Counted from the stretch's first letter, positions 1-11,279 are shown. The stretch: DNA of 64,000 nt from Amborella trichopoda (GCF_000471905.2 NW_006494789.1:6344966-6408965), one strand, 5' to 3'. Program-made: numbers and translations. Notes: generated by a model from the letters alone, not told the origin.

Positions 1-39
1 ACCAAGAATTAGTGTACAAAGAGTTTTAAACGAGAGCGT

Positions 40-1030
40 TCACTCAAACCTTAAGACTAAGCGTATAATGGTTTGTTGTATCCACTTGATTCCATCCTTC
101 AGGGTTGCCACATGAAGGAGGGCAAACTTTTTGATTAAAGGAGGATATTCCTCACGTACCAACTGAGGAGAGAGTGGGTCTTTTCCTACCTCACGGGCCA
201 CAACAAGCAAGATTTCTAAATTGTTGATGCTACATTCTAGAATCGCCATGTCATTCTTGCTCTCAAAACATGTGATTTCTTTAACAATCGAAGGAACCTC
301 CGAAGGCAAGATCTCGAAATATGGGTGAACGAACTGACGCATTAGAAAGTTGGTTCTAAGGTTACCCAAGTGTGCCACAGCGGAATCAATGACAGTCAAA
401 GGTCCAGGAAAGAACTTAAGTAATAATAGAGGGATATTTCTCAATAGAAGCTGATTCTTCTAAAGACAAAACTTCCCGAGCCTGTCCAGCCATTTCAGTC
501 AGCTTCATTTTGAACAAGTTTGTGCAAGGAACCTCGAAGTCTAAAGGGTTTTCTATCAGCTTCTTCGCCAGAGTGCGGAACATGAGCAGCTCAAAGAGAG
601 AAGCCTAGCTGAAAAGTTGATAAGCAGCTCTAAGAAGATCATGTCCATTATCTACAAAAACATTACAGCGATTGATCTTGGTGAGTTGTGAAGGGAAAGG
701 AATCATGGCCTGCGAAACAACAAAGCCTCCCTGAATGCACCAGACAAGAGGATGAATAACTTGTCCCAAAAGGGAAGTGACTACAAAAGCTGAGCCTATG
801 ATAGGTTACCTTCGAGCGGAAGATGCACGCCCCCTTCTCAAGATGGCAAGAGGGATCGCCTTGTTGCCCATGATTATCAAGTCATACTCGCTCTCACCTT
901 AAAAAATAGGAGGTTGAGGAGAGGGATGCTATTCATTCTCAGTAGTAAGAGGCTCATCATCCTTAATAACCATAAGGTCCCTACTTGAAGAAGCCTGCCT
1001 CCTAGCAGCTTTAGAAGCTTTGGCTGATCA
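40..1030 (-). pseudogene. Remnant of an antisense additional ORF of element A0, function unknown
   Basis: A minus-strand reading frame with a few breaks runs from about 1030 down to 40; its longest open piece is 134 codons (40-444). It lies antisense to the element's own direction, between the lost pol and the 3' LTR. Tat elements such as maize Grande are known to carry antisense extra ORFs in that place. The upstream piece is Ser/Arg/Lys-rich and the rest is mixed hydrophobic and charged. I recognise no catalytic motif or named domain. It could be a diverged relative of the mobile-domain ORF seen at 44651 and 60149, but I cannot show that by eye. A minus-strand TATA box at 1851-1860 could drive it. 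Confidence 0.45.
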
Positions 1031-1850
1031 ACGAGAAGACTTTTGTCGGAGGACACTAATTATCGCCAAGGTCAGGACTACCACCGTCTGCCACTAGGAG
1101 GGAATCTCCGCCTCGTAATCAACCGAGGGTTATCATCGTTCCACAACCATGGCGTGTTAATGCCTCGCTCTAGCTGTCATTATGCATCGAATGTGTGTCC
1201 CTTGAAATCTGGGCATGTCACTTGACACTTGCGCGTGGCCTGTCACCACGCGCAGAGGAAGACCATTCGCCGTCCCACAACCCTCCAATCATTATGGTCC
1301 TACAACCCTTTGGATTCCTACCTGTGTTTCTCCTATCCACCAGGAATCCACTCCAAACCACCAGAAGTCCCCGGAAGACTTCCTTGCAACCCTGCAGATG
1401 TTCCCTTCCCCCTGGTTTCCCACTTCAGCACTTCACCAAAGCTCATCGAAATTCCACTGAGTTTTCGGTGAGCCCAATGCAACTCCTTCTCTTTCTCTTT
1501 CAACAACCAGAGAACTGACAGATCCCTCTGAACTCTCTACGACCTCCTCAGTAGTAAAACAACTAGAGGAGCACTCAAACCCCGATGGGAAACCTCTGTA
1601 AATCCTGCTAAGGCCTTGAGAAGTTGTGTTCCTTTCCTTGCTCAGAAAGCTTTGCAACTTGTCGAAAAACATTCGCAATCACCCTGCGAAGCTTCGAAGT
1701 TCTTGAAGCTCACCAGAAAAACTCCTAAGGGCCTATCTCTACAAGTTTTGGCAAGAAATTTTCTGTCAAAAAATCCTATGCCAAAGGCTCTAGCGCTCTC
1801 TCTAAAAATTATTTTACCCATTGGTAAAATAGTGAATGGGGTTTTCCCCA
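1031..1850 (-). other. Leader-like stretch between the antisense TATA box and the antisense ORF remnant
   Basis: No convincing coding frame is seen. Read on the minus strand it is roughly colinear with 19840-20690 of A2 on the + strand: a short GGGG...CCCC hairpin, then lysine- and glycine-rich mixed-frame sequence. It probably represents the 5' part of the antisense transcript unit. Small open frames here lie on both strands and none is supported by homology. Confidence 0.4.
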
Positions 1851-1860
1851 TTTTTATATC
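1851..1860 (-). promoter_or_regulatory. Antisense TATA box of element A0
   Basis: On the minus strand the sequence reads GATATAAAAA, followed within about 10 bases by GGGG-AAAA-CCCC, a potential hairpin. The same arrangement occurs in A2 at 19832-19852 on the opposite strand (TATATAAG, then GGGGTAAAACCCC). In both elements it faces away from the LTR, towards the antisense ORF region. Conservation between two diverged copies supports a real promoter; its activity is inferred. Confidence 0.55.
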
Positions 1861-2022
1861 CAGTGATGCCGCAAACTTCCCTCGATAAACATGAAATGAC
1901 ATTCCAGTCCCTAGTTCTTGAGGGCAGTAAGACCAGGCAGGGTCAGGTCAAGCCCGAGACCCGAAAGGGTCATCACTGCAAGCTTCATTCAAAGGTTAGC
2001 ATTGTGCTCTTCGTCAGAGGAC

Positions 2023-2178
2023 TATCGCCGCATGCCTCGTCTGGAGGCTATCGCCAAACGCCTCGTCAAGGGTCATCTCTGCATGCCTCATTAAGGGGTC
2101 ATCGCTGCACACCTCGTCAAGAGATCAACGCCGCATGTTTTGTTGGGAGCTACCATCGCATGCTTCACTAAGAGGCCT
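2023..2178 (+). repeat. 26-bp tandem array, about six units
   Basis: Units begin close to TATCGCCGCATGCCTCGTC and repeat about every 26 bp with 20-30 percent divergence. Similar units (ATCGCC...GAAGCC...) occur in the leader array of the same element's LTR around 7070-7145, so the internal array echoes the LTR array. Confidence 0.65.
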
Positions 2179-2364
2179 AATGCCACATGTGCCATCCGAC
2201 ACTTAGTGGCACATGCGTGTCATGGCACTCTCAACTTGACCATCATCCTGTACTATTAGGAAGTTCATCCCCTGCGCCACTGCCTCACTCCTCAGGGAGT
2301 CCAGTCTCCGGTGACAGCTCTACTCCCCATGGAGTCACATTCCCTCACCACACCATGGTCCATG

Positions 2365-3490
2365 CTACATGACCTTAAACTGTACAACGGTGGTCAAGTT
2401 GCATGACCTTAAACTGCAAGGTCCAAACTATATGACCTTAAACTATAGCGGTGGTCTAGTTGCACGACCTTAAACTGCGTAGCCCTCGTTTCATGACTCT
2501 AAACTGTAGCGGTGGTCTAGTTGCACGATCTTAAACTGCAAGGTCAAAACTGTATGACCTTAAACTGTAGCAGTGGTCTAGTTGCACGACCTTAAACTGC
2601 ATAGTCCACGTTTCATGACTCTAAATATTAGCGAAGGTCTTGTTGCTCAACCTTAAACTGTAGCGGAGGTCTAGTTGTATGACCTTAAACTGCATAGTCC
2701 TAACTACATGAATTTAAACTTCATAGCCACAGTTCGAGCTACAAGACGCTAAAAAGTGTAACTCACAGCACGATAAATGGCCCATGCACACAGCTCTGGC
2801 CGAGAGATAGACCACAGCTTCACTAAAAGGGTATCTCAGCAATATCCCCAGTGGAATTAGATGCAAGCAGGGGTCGTACCTACCCCCTTAAACCTCAATG
2901 GGTGCATTTCGCACCATCATCTCAATAAGGGGTGACCCGCTATCCCTAGGGAGCTAGAGCCACCCTTATCCCTTCAACCCTCAATGAGGTTCATCTGTGC
3001 TCTGGCCTATCATCCTCAATGGAGTAATGTACACCCCATTGCTCATTATCCTCATGGAGTTACACTGGCCCTCCTACCCCGCAGTGAAATCTCTTATGTC
3101 TGCCACTCCTCGAGTGTTGCCATCTCCATTTAAAACCTCTCTTCTTGTGTATAGCCTTAACCACCTTTATCCCTAAGAGTTTGATGGCTATCCACAACTC
3201 ATTCCCCTTGAAGCTTTACCTACATGATGACCCACAAACTGGTCCGTGCTGCACGACCTTAAACTGCATAGCTATGGTCCGTACTGCATGACCTTAAACT
3301 ACACAACCATGGTCAAAACTATATGACCTTAAACATAGCCGGGGTTTCATTACACAAACTTAAACTGTATGGTCCTAGTTACATGACTTTAAACTGCACA
3401 ACCACGGTCCAAGCTATATGACCTTGAACCATAGTGCTCGTCCTTGCCCCATGATGTTAAACTGCTTTGCTCAGGTCCAGAAGGCATGAC
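2365..3490 (+). repeat. TGACCTTAAACTG tandem array (about 30-34 bp period, interrupted)
   Basis: The core TGACCTTAAACTG recurs about every 29-34 bp from 2370 to about 2720 and again from about 3250 to 3490, with isolated copies at 3890-3970. Many units contain a short inverted repeat (GGTC...GACC) around GTTGCAT. Reverse-complement copies occupy 18090-18930 in element A2. The stretch 2840-3110 between the two blocks holds a second, looser repeat based on CCTCAATGGAG. No coding potential is seen. Confidence 0.75.
2840..3110 (+). repeat. Degenerate CCTCAATGGAG repeat array
   Basis: The phrase CCTCAATGGAG or close variants recurs every 35-60 bp. The counterpart in A2 (19050-19310) reads CCACTGGGGAT in reverse complement. 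This places the array at a fixed position, beside the TTAAACTG array, in the 3' noncoding region of family A. Confidence 0.5.
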
Positions 3491-4384
3491 CTTAAAGATG
3501 CCCCCACATACACTCACTTCGCACACGTCTTCCCTAACTGACCCGTTTGTATGCGCACTCCACCTCCATTTCCTCCTTGGTGAGTCTACATACGCGCACA
3601 CATACCCTTTACGTGCATCTTCACGCACGCCTTCCCTAGCCGGCCCATTCATGTGCATGCACTACCTTCACCATCATTACCATCCATCCCTCAATGATTC
3701 TTACCTATGCTCACCAAATGGTGAACCCTTATGAAAGCCATACTTGCCGTCAGCTAGTTGGTCACCATTTCTGACCCACCATCCGACGATCATCAACACT
3801 TCACAAGCTCTCCAAGTGAGTTGAAAGTCATCAACAAGCTCACTCTATGGCCTTAACAAATTGCCATTCATCATCACTATGGTGTAGCTGTATGACCCTA
3901 AACTATAATGCATGTCTTGACCGCATGACATTAAAGGGCTTCACACGGGTCTTGATGGCATGACCTTAAACACTCCTTCTCAAAAAAGAAAAACTGGGCG
4001 TGGTGTACAGCTAGACAAGAGAACGCCATGAGTAAAAATGATGGACAAGTATGGTCACGAAACCATGAGTAAGAGAGTTCTATGGAAAACAAAATCCAGG
4101 CACAATGAAAACCCAGAAAGGCCATCGTGAGCAAAAAAGGATGAAAAGTGTTGACATGAACGCAGGTCATGAGTGAAAGAGCCTAGAAATAACAGGAGTT
4201 TGCGAAAACCATCTTCACATTGCCACTTCCCCTGTTCAAGTGAAAACCCATAAAAGGTTGCTTGGATCGATAAGACAAGATGGTGCATGGCTGCCGCCTC
4301 AGCCGACGTCCAAATTCTAGATAGTCAAGATTCTGACTAATGAGGTCTACCCAAAATCCTCAAAATCCAACATTTAATTGCAGC

Positions 4385-4775
4385 ATCAGATGGCTCGTCA
4401 GAGAGTGAGAGCGCTCGTTAAGGGGTGAGAGCCGCATAAGATCTCCCAAGAACATGGCTCATCAGGGAGTAAGAGCTGCATATGATCTCCCAAGAACATG
4501 CCTCATCAAGGGGTGAGAGCAGCATAAGATCCCTGACGTTTCAACATGTCCCATCAGGGAGTGAGAGCTACATAAAATCTCTCAACCATCATGGCTCATC
4601 AAGGGGTGAGAGCCGCATAAGTTCCCCCATGTTTCAACATAGCTGATCAGGGAGTGAGAGACGAATAATATCTCCCATCAATCATGGCTCATTACGGGGT
4701 GAGAGCCGCATAAGATTCCCCACATTTCAACATGGCTCATAAGGGAGTGAGAGCTGCATAAGATCTCCCCAATTC
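4385..4775 (+). repeat. Higher-order tandem array: alternating 45- and 48-bp units
   Basis: Units start with CATGGCTCATCA and are followed by GGGAGTGAGAGCTGCAT or GGGGTGAGAGCCGCAT. Starts lie near 4453, 4497, 4545, 4590, 4638, 4683 and 4731, so two unit types alternate to give a higher-order period of about 93 bp. One type ends in ATCTCCCAA..., the other in CCCC...GTTTCAA. No equivalent is seen in the other copies in the window. Confidence 0.7.
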
Positions 4776-6462
4776 AACAATAAGAAGAGTCCTTGAGGGT
4801 GAGGACGATGACTAAAAGATCCCTTCGAAAATGCTAAGGAGGATCACAAAGGCAAGAAACAGATGAAGCCATGGTCTAACCTACCACAGGCTTCATGCTA
4901 CGTCTAGTCAAAACCCCCTAGCTTTCATGGGACCAGACTTTTAGGATGGGTCAAAAGCCCCCAACTGGATCCTGCTAGACGGTACCTACAGAGATACCCT
5001 GAGCATCAAAAGCAAACCTTGTGTAGTAGCAAACAATGTTAACCAAAGGTTCGTAGCATTTGACCTTAAAAAAAAAGGCCTGGTAGTCCCTTGAGGGTGA
5101 GGACTTCTACAAAATCCCTGCAAATTCTTGAATGATTACACCTCTTGATTCTCTCAAAGCACAACATTTGACGGGCCATGCTGTAGGAAGGTATTTGTCT
5201 TCAACATGAGGACCCCACTCAATAAAGCTTAGCAAATAGTGGAACTTTCAGTAGTCTCAGAGTAACCCTAAAATCAGTCAAGATCTTCATGAGGTCTGTC
5301 AAAAGTTTCCTGCCACTTTTTGTTGCATTCCGACATGTCTAAGGCAGTGCAGATTATGAAACAGCTCCTGAAGAATCGACCTCTCGCACCCTGAAACGGC
5401 CCCTATAACTAGAGCTACATTTTTATGCCTCAAACTAATCTGGGACCACCACCATTAGATTTGCCACAGTCGAAAGCCCTCAGGGGTCAAATTTCAACCT
5501 GAACGGACACTCTAAGAAGAAGTTATAGATAAAAGAGTGAAACAGGAGGGGCCATATGCTATTCCCGTGCGGCCACCCTGCAACTCCACGCCATGGAAGG
5601 GATAGTCACGACCAGTGGATTTCGATGCTCATATCTCACCCATCCTAAGTCAGATCGCATTCAAATTTGGAGAGCATGTTTGTCTAATCAAGACGAGTGA
5701 TTCGATATGTGGAACTCCCCATGATGACACCCGAACGTGAAAAAAAGTTAAAGAGAAGTTGTTGATCTGTGAAGAAAGGGCAGGAAATTCAGCAGCATCA
5801 TGTCTTGCTCAAACGGCTGGATCACGCTGCTCATGAGCTCGGTCGACGTGAGACCAAATCCATTGCGGCCGTAAGGTCTTGGGCTATCACTAACTCGATG
5901 CCCCGTACATGATGAATGGTAGGATTCTGCATATGAAGCCGATGAAGCAACTGCAAATTCTGTCGCCAAAATTCTTGATTCTAGCCAAAATTCCAAAGTT
6001 GCGAAATCTTCGTTCGGGCATAAAATCGAGCTGCATTTGTTGCCCCGCAATCGTAAAGGTATGCTCAGTGTAGTTCAGCAATAAAATCACTGAAAAATAT
6101 CAAGGAATGAGTACACGATCGATCCGAAGTTTCATGATCTACTCAAATTTCAAGTCACATGATCGTGTACTAAAAACACGATCCATGGCTTGAAGTTGGT
6201 ATCAAATCAATTGCCATATCGAACTCCACAAGAAAACAATCATCTTATGATCAATCGGGCATCAAAACGACCTCGGATCATCCATATAAGATCACGCAAG
6301 TTCTAAGGCAACACAGGGACGGTTTCAGAATTTCAAGAATTGTTAGAAAGGGGCAAGTCTATCATTTTGCACTCTATTTCCTAATTTCTTTTAATTCAAT
6401 TTAATCTTAATTTGCAGCAATTAAGGTTACTTTTGATCATCCACCCATGTTTGGGGCAAATT

Positions 6463-6471
6463 CTATATATA
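6463..6471 (+). promoter_or_regulatory. TATA box of the A0 LTR
   Basis: CTATATATA lies about 12 bases downstream of CCCATGTTTGGGGC. The same CATGTTTGGGC-to-TATA spacing is found in the minus-strand LTRs at 15879-15888, 43391-43397 and 48491-48500. It should set the element's transcript start, roughly 30 bases downstream. Confidence 0.65.
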
Positions 6472-6724
6472 CGCACCAGCATTACACGTAGGATAGACAC
6501 ACACACAAGATCAATCTCCTTGTAAAAGAGAAAGTTTTTACTGAATATAGTTTCTCTTTCTTCCCACTGTTGTGTCACACTTGAGAGAGAGAGTGAGGTG
6601 AGAGAAACTTTTGATTGGTACCCCTAGTTGAGAAGTAAACCTTCTCTCTCTTCTTTTCTTTTCTCCTCTCTCTCCTCTTTTCTCTCTTCTTCTCTTTCTT
6701 CTTCTTGTTCCCCAGCTGAGCTCT

Positions 6725-7160
6725 CCTCAGAGGCCATGCACGATAGTGGCAGTATTGTGCATGCCTCTCTGACAGCCTCAGAGGTCACACATGGCGATGA
6801 TAGTTCCATGTGCGCATCTCTTTGTCCCTCTATTCTATCTCTTTTGCGAGGCCTACAAACGGTGCTGCTCATTGTTGTTTGCAAACGTTTCCTAAGAGCC
6901 TCAATGAAGGACGTGAGTAATGAAGCCTATCACCGCCCTCAGGGGCTTCACTCTGTCGCGTGACTGTTGCAGACGACAATACCCACCGCCGTCAACAAAG
7001 GGTCAAGGTAGTACTCATCGCGGGGCATTGGCTTCTTCCACTCTTCCCTACGCCCATCGTCGTGCGCCCTACTAGAAGTAATCGCCACGAAACCTATGAG
7101 AAGTTATCATCGTGAGCCTTGTTAGAAGCCATCACTGTTCACTAGGGACGTGTCGCCTCC
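6725..7160 (+). repeat. Leader hairpin array in the A0 LTR
   Basis: After a CT-rich tract, short inverted repeats follow one another. The clearest has arms CATGCACGATA (6735-6745) and TATTGTGCATG (6753-6763). Another pairs CACATGGCG-type arms near 6790-6815. Further on, units of about 26 bp with ATCGCC and AGAAG occur. The position corresponds to the hairpin arrays of the other family A LTRs, but the sequence differs. Confidence 0.6.
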
Positions 7161-7804
7161 TCGTGCTGCCAACGACCCACTGCCTTTTGGATTCTTCCTC
7201 CCTCTATCATCTCTCTCTCTTCTCTTCATTCTATTCTCTTTTAACTTGACTGAGGGAAGATCTATCTTAGCACCACCATCTCGATCTCGATTTTGAGTAG
7301 TATTGTTGCCATGCTGGTCTCAAGGACCTTGCCCATCTTGCTATCACTCCGAGTCGATAATTGTCTGGATGTCATGCTAGCTTCGCCTCTCCGTCGAGCT
7401 TTTCTTCCCTTTTCTATCTTTATCTAAAACTTTACATTTCATCATGCTCTCACATGAACATACATTGCCCTAAGAAAAGGGTGGGTCTCCTTGACCCACT
7501 TGTCTTACAAATTAACCATAGAAGTATTGTGTAGAAAACAAGAGGATTGCAGGTCAAGGGAGCCGATTCTTAACTAGCTAAAGCAGCTCGGAGCTTTCTT
7601 CATCATCTAAGAGGGCACCCACGTGAGCCAGCCCCAGTAAATATTGAACCCACCTAAAATTCATCTCTCATCGGTTGGTATACCTGCCCTTGCTCTTGAG
7701 CAAGGTTATGAGAGAGCGATCTAAAACCCCGGGTTCATCCGAAACCCGAGGTACGTGTCGTCAGATCATCTAGATCTAGAAGGCGAAATCGACGTACTTA
7801 ACCA

Positions 7805-8632
7805 CTCTCCAAACTTCTACCTATTAGATTTCCCCACATATTGGGTCGAAGTACTCCAGTTCCTAATTTTGAACCTTAGCTTCCTGACTCCATGACATTT
7901 CATGTTCAGTCTTAATAACTTCTTTGAGCGATAGATGTGCTCTGAACAGATAAGAAGGGTACTCAAGGAAACAATTTCTCTCATCATCTGCGTCTACCTC
8001 AGTTCTTATTTCAATGCGTCTCCACTCTGCCACCTAGACAAGTGTGGCCCTTGGTGGGTATAATTGAATTGTAGCCCCGAGTTTTGGAAGTGCGTCAGCC
8101 TTTGAGTTTAGCCTCTTAGGGATGTGACTCAAGGACACATCCTCAAACTGGTACATATACGATTTTGCAGTACAATGATATGGCTTGAGAGTGTCTTTTC
8201 TCATGTCATATACCTTTGAAGCTGGAAAATGACCAACTCAAATTTGTCATAGATCTTGAGTTGCTCCAAGTCTAGATCAAAGGATATTTCCAATCCAATT
8301 ATAAGGGCTTGATATTATGCCTCATTATGGGAACCATCCTCTGTGTGAGAGAGAGAAAGTGGCAATACTCCCCCTTTCGAAGTCAGGAATACCACTCTGG
8401 TGCCTCCTCGATCAGATTGGAAAGCTCCGTCGAAGTACATTTCCCATACATGAGCAAACTCTGCACATAATACTTCTTCATCAAGGAGATCACTTGATAA
8501 AGGAGATTCTGCTGGTACAGGATGTGCTGCGAGAAAATCGGCCAAAGCCAGGTCCTTGATGGCCTTTTGTGAGACATACGTGATGTCAAATTCCACCAAT
8601 AATAACGCCCACTTAGCAAGGCGTCCTGACAA
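7805..8632 (-). pseudogene. Second (archaeal-type) RNase H domain and RNase H tail of A1 pol
   Basis: The frame 8632-8315 starts with the end of the first RNase H (AKWALLLVEFDITYV) and passes through a linker into MYFDGAFQSDRGG. That is the first Asp-bearing strand of the additional RNase H found only in Tat-lineage elements. The rest of the fold (NEAYQALIIGLE, then QLKIYDKFELVI) continues to about 7815 with several stops. Such domains are thought to help degrade the RNA strand during cDNA synthesis. The frame stops exactly where the A0 LTR begins at 7804, so the integrase of A1, if it survives, lies left of A0. Confidence 0.75.
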
Positions 8633-8999
8633 TCATGGACGTGTCATGAGAAACTTTACAGGATCTATTTTTTATATAAGTTTCACTTCATGACCAAGCA
8701 AGTAGTGATGAAGTTTTTGTAATGCGAAGATTAGGGCAAGGCACATCTTCTCTACAGGGGCAAAATTCTTCTCAGCCCCTTGCAACCTGTGGTTGAGATA
8801 GTACAGTGCAGTTTCTTTTCCCTCAATATTGTTTTGTGCCAACTATGTCCCGAGTGACTCGTCCAGAGCGGTCACATATAGGATGAGAGATTTTCCCAAG
8901 AATGGTATAGAGAGCACTGGAGGGTTGAGTAAATATTGTTTGATGTCATCAAGGGCTGCCTGACATGCCTCATCCCAGATGAATGATGCGTCTTCTTTA
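8633..8999 (-). pseudogene. Retroviral-type RNase H domain of A1 pol (degraded)
   Basis: Across frames the minus strand shows LYVTALDESLG, ETALYYLNHRLQGAEKNFAP and LALIFALQKLHHYLLGHEV, which follow the order of plant Ty3/gypsy RNase H. At least one stop (before KIDPVKFLM) and a frame change against the RT part break it. It lies directly after the RT and before the archaeal-type RNase H. Confidence 0.7.
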
Positions 9000-9860
9000 A
9001 CATGTGCAGAAAGGGTTTACAATGGCCTGAGAGATATGAGATGAACCTGCGGATGTACGCGAGCTGCCCTTGAAGAGAGTGCAGTTCTCGCAGTGTAGTT
9101 GGTGACAACATTTCTTGGATTCTTTGATCTTGATAGGTTCAAGTTCAATCCCTCGTTGTCTAACAATGAACCCCAAGAACTTTCTTGAACGCATGCCATA
9201 AGCACATTTTAGTATATTCATTTTGAGCTGATGAAAGCGTAATCCCTCGAACACCTTTTCAAGGTCTCTCATATGAGAGTCTTTCTTTAAGGATTTAACC
9301 ACCAAGTCATCTATATAACATTCCACCTCTTTGTGCATCATGTCTCTAAAGATGGTAGTCATTGCTCTCTCATATGTGGCTCCAGCATTCTTCAATCCAA
9401 AAGGCATCATTGTGTAGCAGAAGACCCCTTTTGGAGTCAAGAACGTGATGGCCTCCTCATATTCGAGCACCATCCGTATCTGATTATACCCAGAGTATCC
9501 ATCCATGAAGGAGAAGATATGGCAGTGAGCCATAGAATCAATGAGAATCTCCGTGAACGGCAATGGGAAGTCATCCTTGAGACAGGCGGTATTCAAGCTG
9601 CGAAAGTCAATACAAACCCTAATTTGGCTGTCCTTCTTCTTGACTGGAACAACATTTGCTAGCCACTTTGGGTACTTGACTTCACGAATGAAGCCTGCTT
9701 GTCTTAGTTTGGTCACCTCGGCATCTATCGGCATTTCGAGGTCAGGCCTGAATCTCCTTCATTTTTGCTTGACATGTTGGCCAGTTGGATCAATGCCGAG
9801 ATAGTGGACTATGACTTGAGAGTCTAAACCGGGCTTCTCATGGTAGTGCTAAGCAAAGAT
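9000..9860 (-). pseudogene. Reverse transcriptase domain of A1 pol
   Basis: This is the best preserved enzyme in family A. From about 9860 the minus strand shows the pre-RT motif ENRDIFA...HEKPGLDSQV. An open frame from 9734 then contains AEVTKLRQAGFIREVKYPKW, IRVCIDFRSLN, motif A FMDGYSGYNQI, motif B MPFGLKNAGATYERAM and the catalytic YIDDLVVKS, followed by KFLGFIV. Both Asp of YIDD are present. A frameshift near 9125 moves the thumb/connection (LRELHSLQGQLAYIRRFI) into another frame, and a stop lies upstream of the finger region. It copies element RNA into DNA in cytoplasmic particles; this copy is dead. Confidence 0.9.
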
Positions 9861-10077
9861 GTCTCGATTTTCTCACAAGAAGGGGATAAAGTTCTCGTTC
9901 TTTTCTGATGACATTTGTGTTGAGATGAAAGTGGGCTTAGGGTCGGCCTCATCCCCTAAATTTACCTCCTCGAGTTCATCTGCTGGCCTGACCGCCTTCT
10001 TCCCATTCTTCTGGGGCTTCTTGCAACTCTTTCACTTTGTCTTCGGAGGTCTTCTTGTTAACCTCAAGTGTAGAGGC

Positions 10078-11160
10078 TCATGATCCTGACATCTTTGCTG
10101 CCAAGAGAGCTCTAGGGTACGTCAGGATTTCTGAACCTTTCTTGAATTGGGGTACAGAAGGGTCGACCTCAAACATGGATTCCATATCTGGCTGTTCGAG
10201 TTTGACTTGAAAGTTATAAGGAAATTGAGATTCAGTGATTGTGGGGCGAGAAGTGTCCTCGTACAAATCACATAGTCGTTGTATGGGTGTCTGACGTGTT
10301 TGCCCCGCGTTGGCTGATACTTCATAGACTTATGCAATGTGGCAAGCTTCTTGAGAATAGGAGCTCTGCCCTCTTGATTCTCTCAGCCTATTCTCAAAGT
10401 CGGGCTCAGGGGGCTATTGGGGTTTCTTTGGCTTTGACTTCTTGTGCTTCTTAGCGGAAGAAGTTGGTTGTGTCTTGGCTCGAGCTGCCAGGGCGTCAGC
10501 AACTGTTAAGAATCTTGCTGCTTAAGCCAACGTCTTTTTCAACCGCCTTCATTGCGTCCTTCTTATATCGGCTCTTTCAAGTTCTCTATCAAGAACCTCA
10601 AAGTTTGGTCAATTCAAGGTTGTACTTGCAGGAGTCATATAAGAAGAAGGATGAGAAGAAGAAGAAGGAGAGGGTAGGTGAGGGGCTTTTAAGGTCGTTC
10701 CCCTCATCAGACCAATCTGGGCAGCTTTCGCATCATCACCAGAGTTGAACGTGCGTAAGGAGTCTTTTAGGTCTTTCGCTTGCTTGGACCATTGGGGAGT
10801 GCTTTTAACGTTGTCACCCTCATTGGACGTGCTCTAAGGAGAAGATGGCTCTGAGACATTCTCTTGATGGGAGGAGGAAGGAAGGATGATCGTGTCAGGG
10901 ATGAACTCTAATAAAGTTGGCAGTGGGGGAAGAGGCATGAGAAATTCTTGCTTTATTAGTAGTTGAGCGGTCTTATTTCTCCGGCTAGCAGCCCTTGGTG
11001 CCCATCGCTTTTTGGTTTTAATTTGAAGTGCTTGATTCTTGTCGCTAGGCTTGTGTACAGCCCAAGCTTGGCAAACTGCTTCTCGCTTTAAGGACTTGAG
11101 TCTACTCTGCCCATGATGGACTACCCACGACTGGGAAGTCAACGGTTTGACGGGATTTTA
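10078..11160 (-). pseudogene. Gag-pol linker of A1, protease domain apparently deleted
   Basis: Two open pieces are visible. One (10266-10078) is pre-RT linker with PRALLAAKMSGS. The other (11142-10834) is a basic stretch with KRWAPRAA, homologous to 53135-52845 in A3. In A3 a protease with LDGGS lies between the linker and the end of the surviving pol. In A1 I find no DGG or D-S/T-G motif here and the linker runs straight into pre-RT sequence, so an internal deletion is likely. The segment 10300-10800 aligns with 52250-52800 of A3. Confidence 0.55.
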
Positions 11161-11279
11161 GTCATCTTTACTCAGGTCTTGTGTCGGGACGTACTCTCAT
11201 AGTGGTGGAGCAGTGACATGAGGATCACTTTCTGGAACTCCATAAGACTCTTGGCATGCCTGTATTTCTTTGTGATTAT

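Larger units (their letters stand above)
1..7804 (+). mobile_element. Element A0: 3' part of a Tat-lineage Ty3/gypsy retrotransposon (internal 3' region plus 3' LTR)
   Basis: The copy runs on the + strand; its gag-pol would lie left of the window. What is present is the 3' noncoding internal region (1-5181), with an antisense ORF remnant and several tandem arrays, and then a 3' LTR (5182-7804). The LTR is recognised because it is, in reverse complement, colinear with the four minus-strand family A LTRs at 14122, 41241, 46656 and 56395: U3 start, TATA block, GA-rich array and the U5 end ACTTAACCA. Its right edge abuts minus-strand RNase H coding sequence of A1, so A0 interrupts A1. The target duplication cannot be tested because the left end is outside the window. 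Confidence 0.8.
5182..7804 (+). repeat. 3' LTR of element A0
   Basis: The LTR starts TGTAGGAAGG after a G-rich stretch (ACGGGCCATGC, a possible polypurine tract) and ends ACTTAACCA. Homologous landmarks, in order and in the same orientation, are the U3 start (AATAAAG...TAGTGG), a GGCCAC...CC block, CATGTTTGGGGC followed by the TATA box at 6463, a CT-rich tract at 6630-6720, a hairpin array and the U5 end. At 2.6 kb it is the shortest complete A LTR here. Confidence 0.75.

Noticed and set aside
1043-1518. Overlapping plus-strand frames near 1.2 kb
   Set aside because: Several overlapping short frames with no homology, antisense to the likely leader of the antisense unit.
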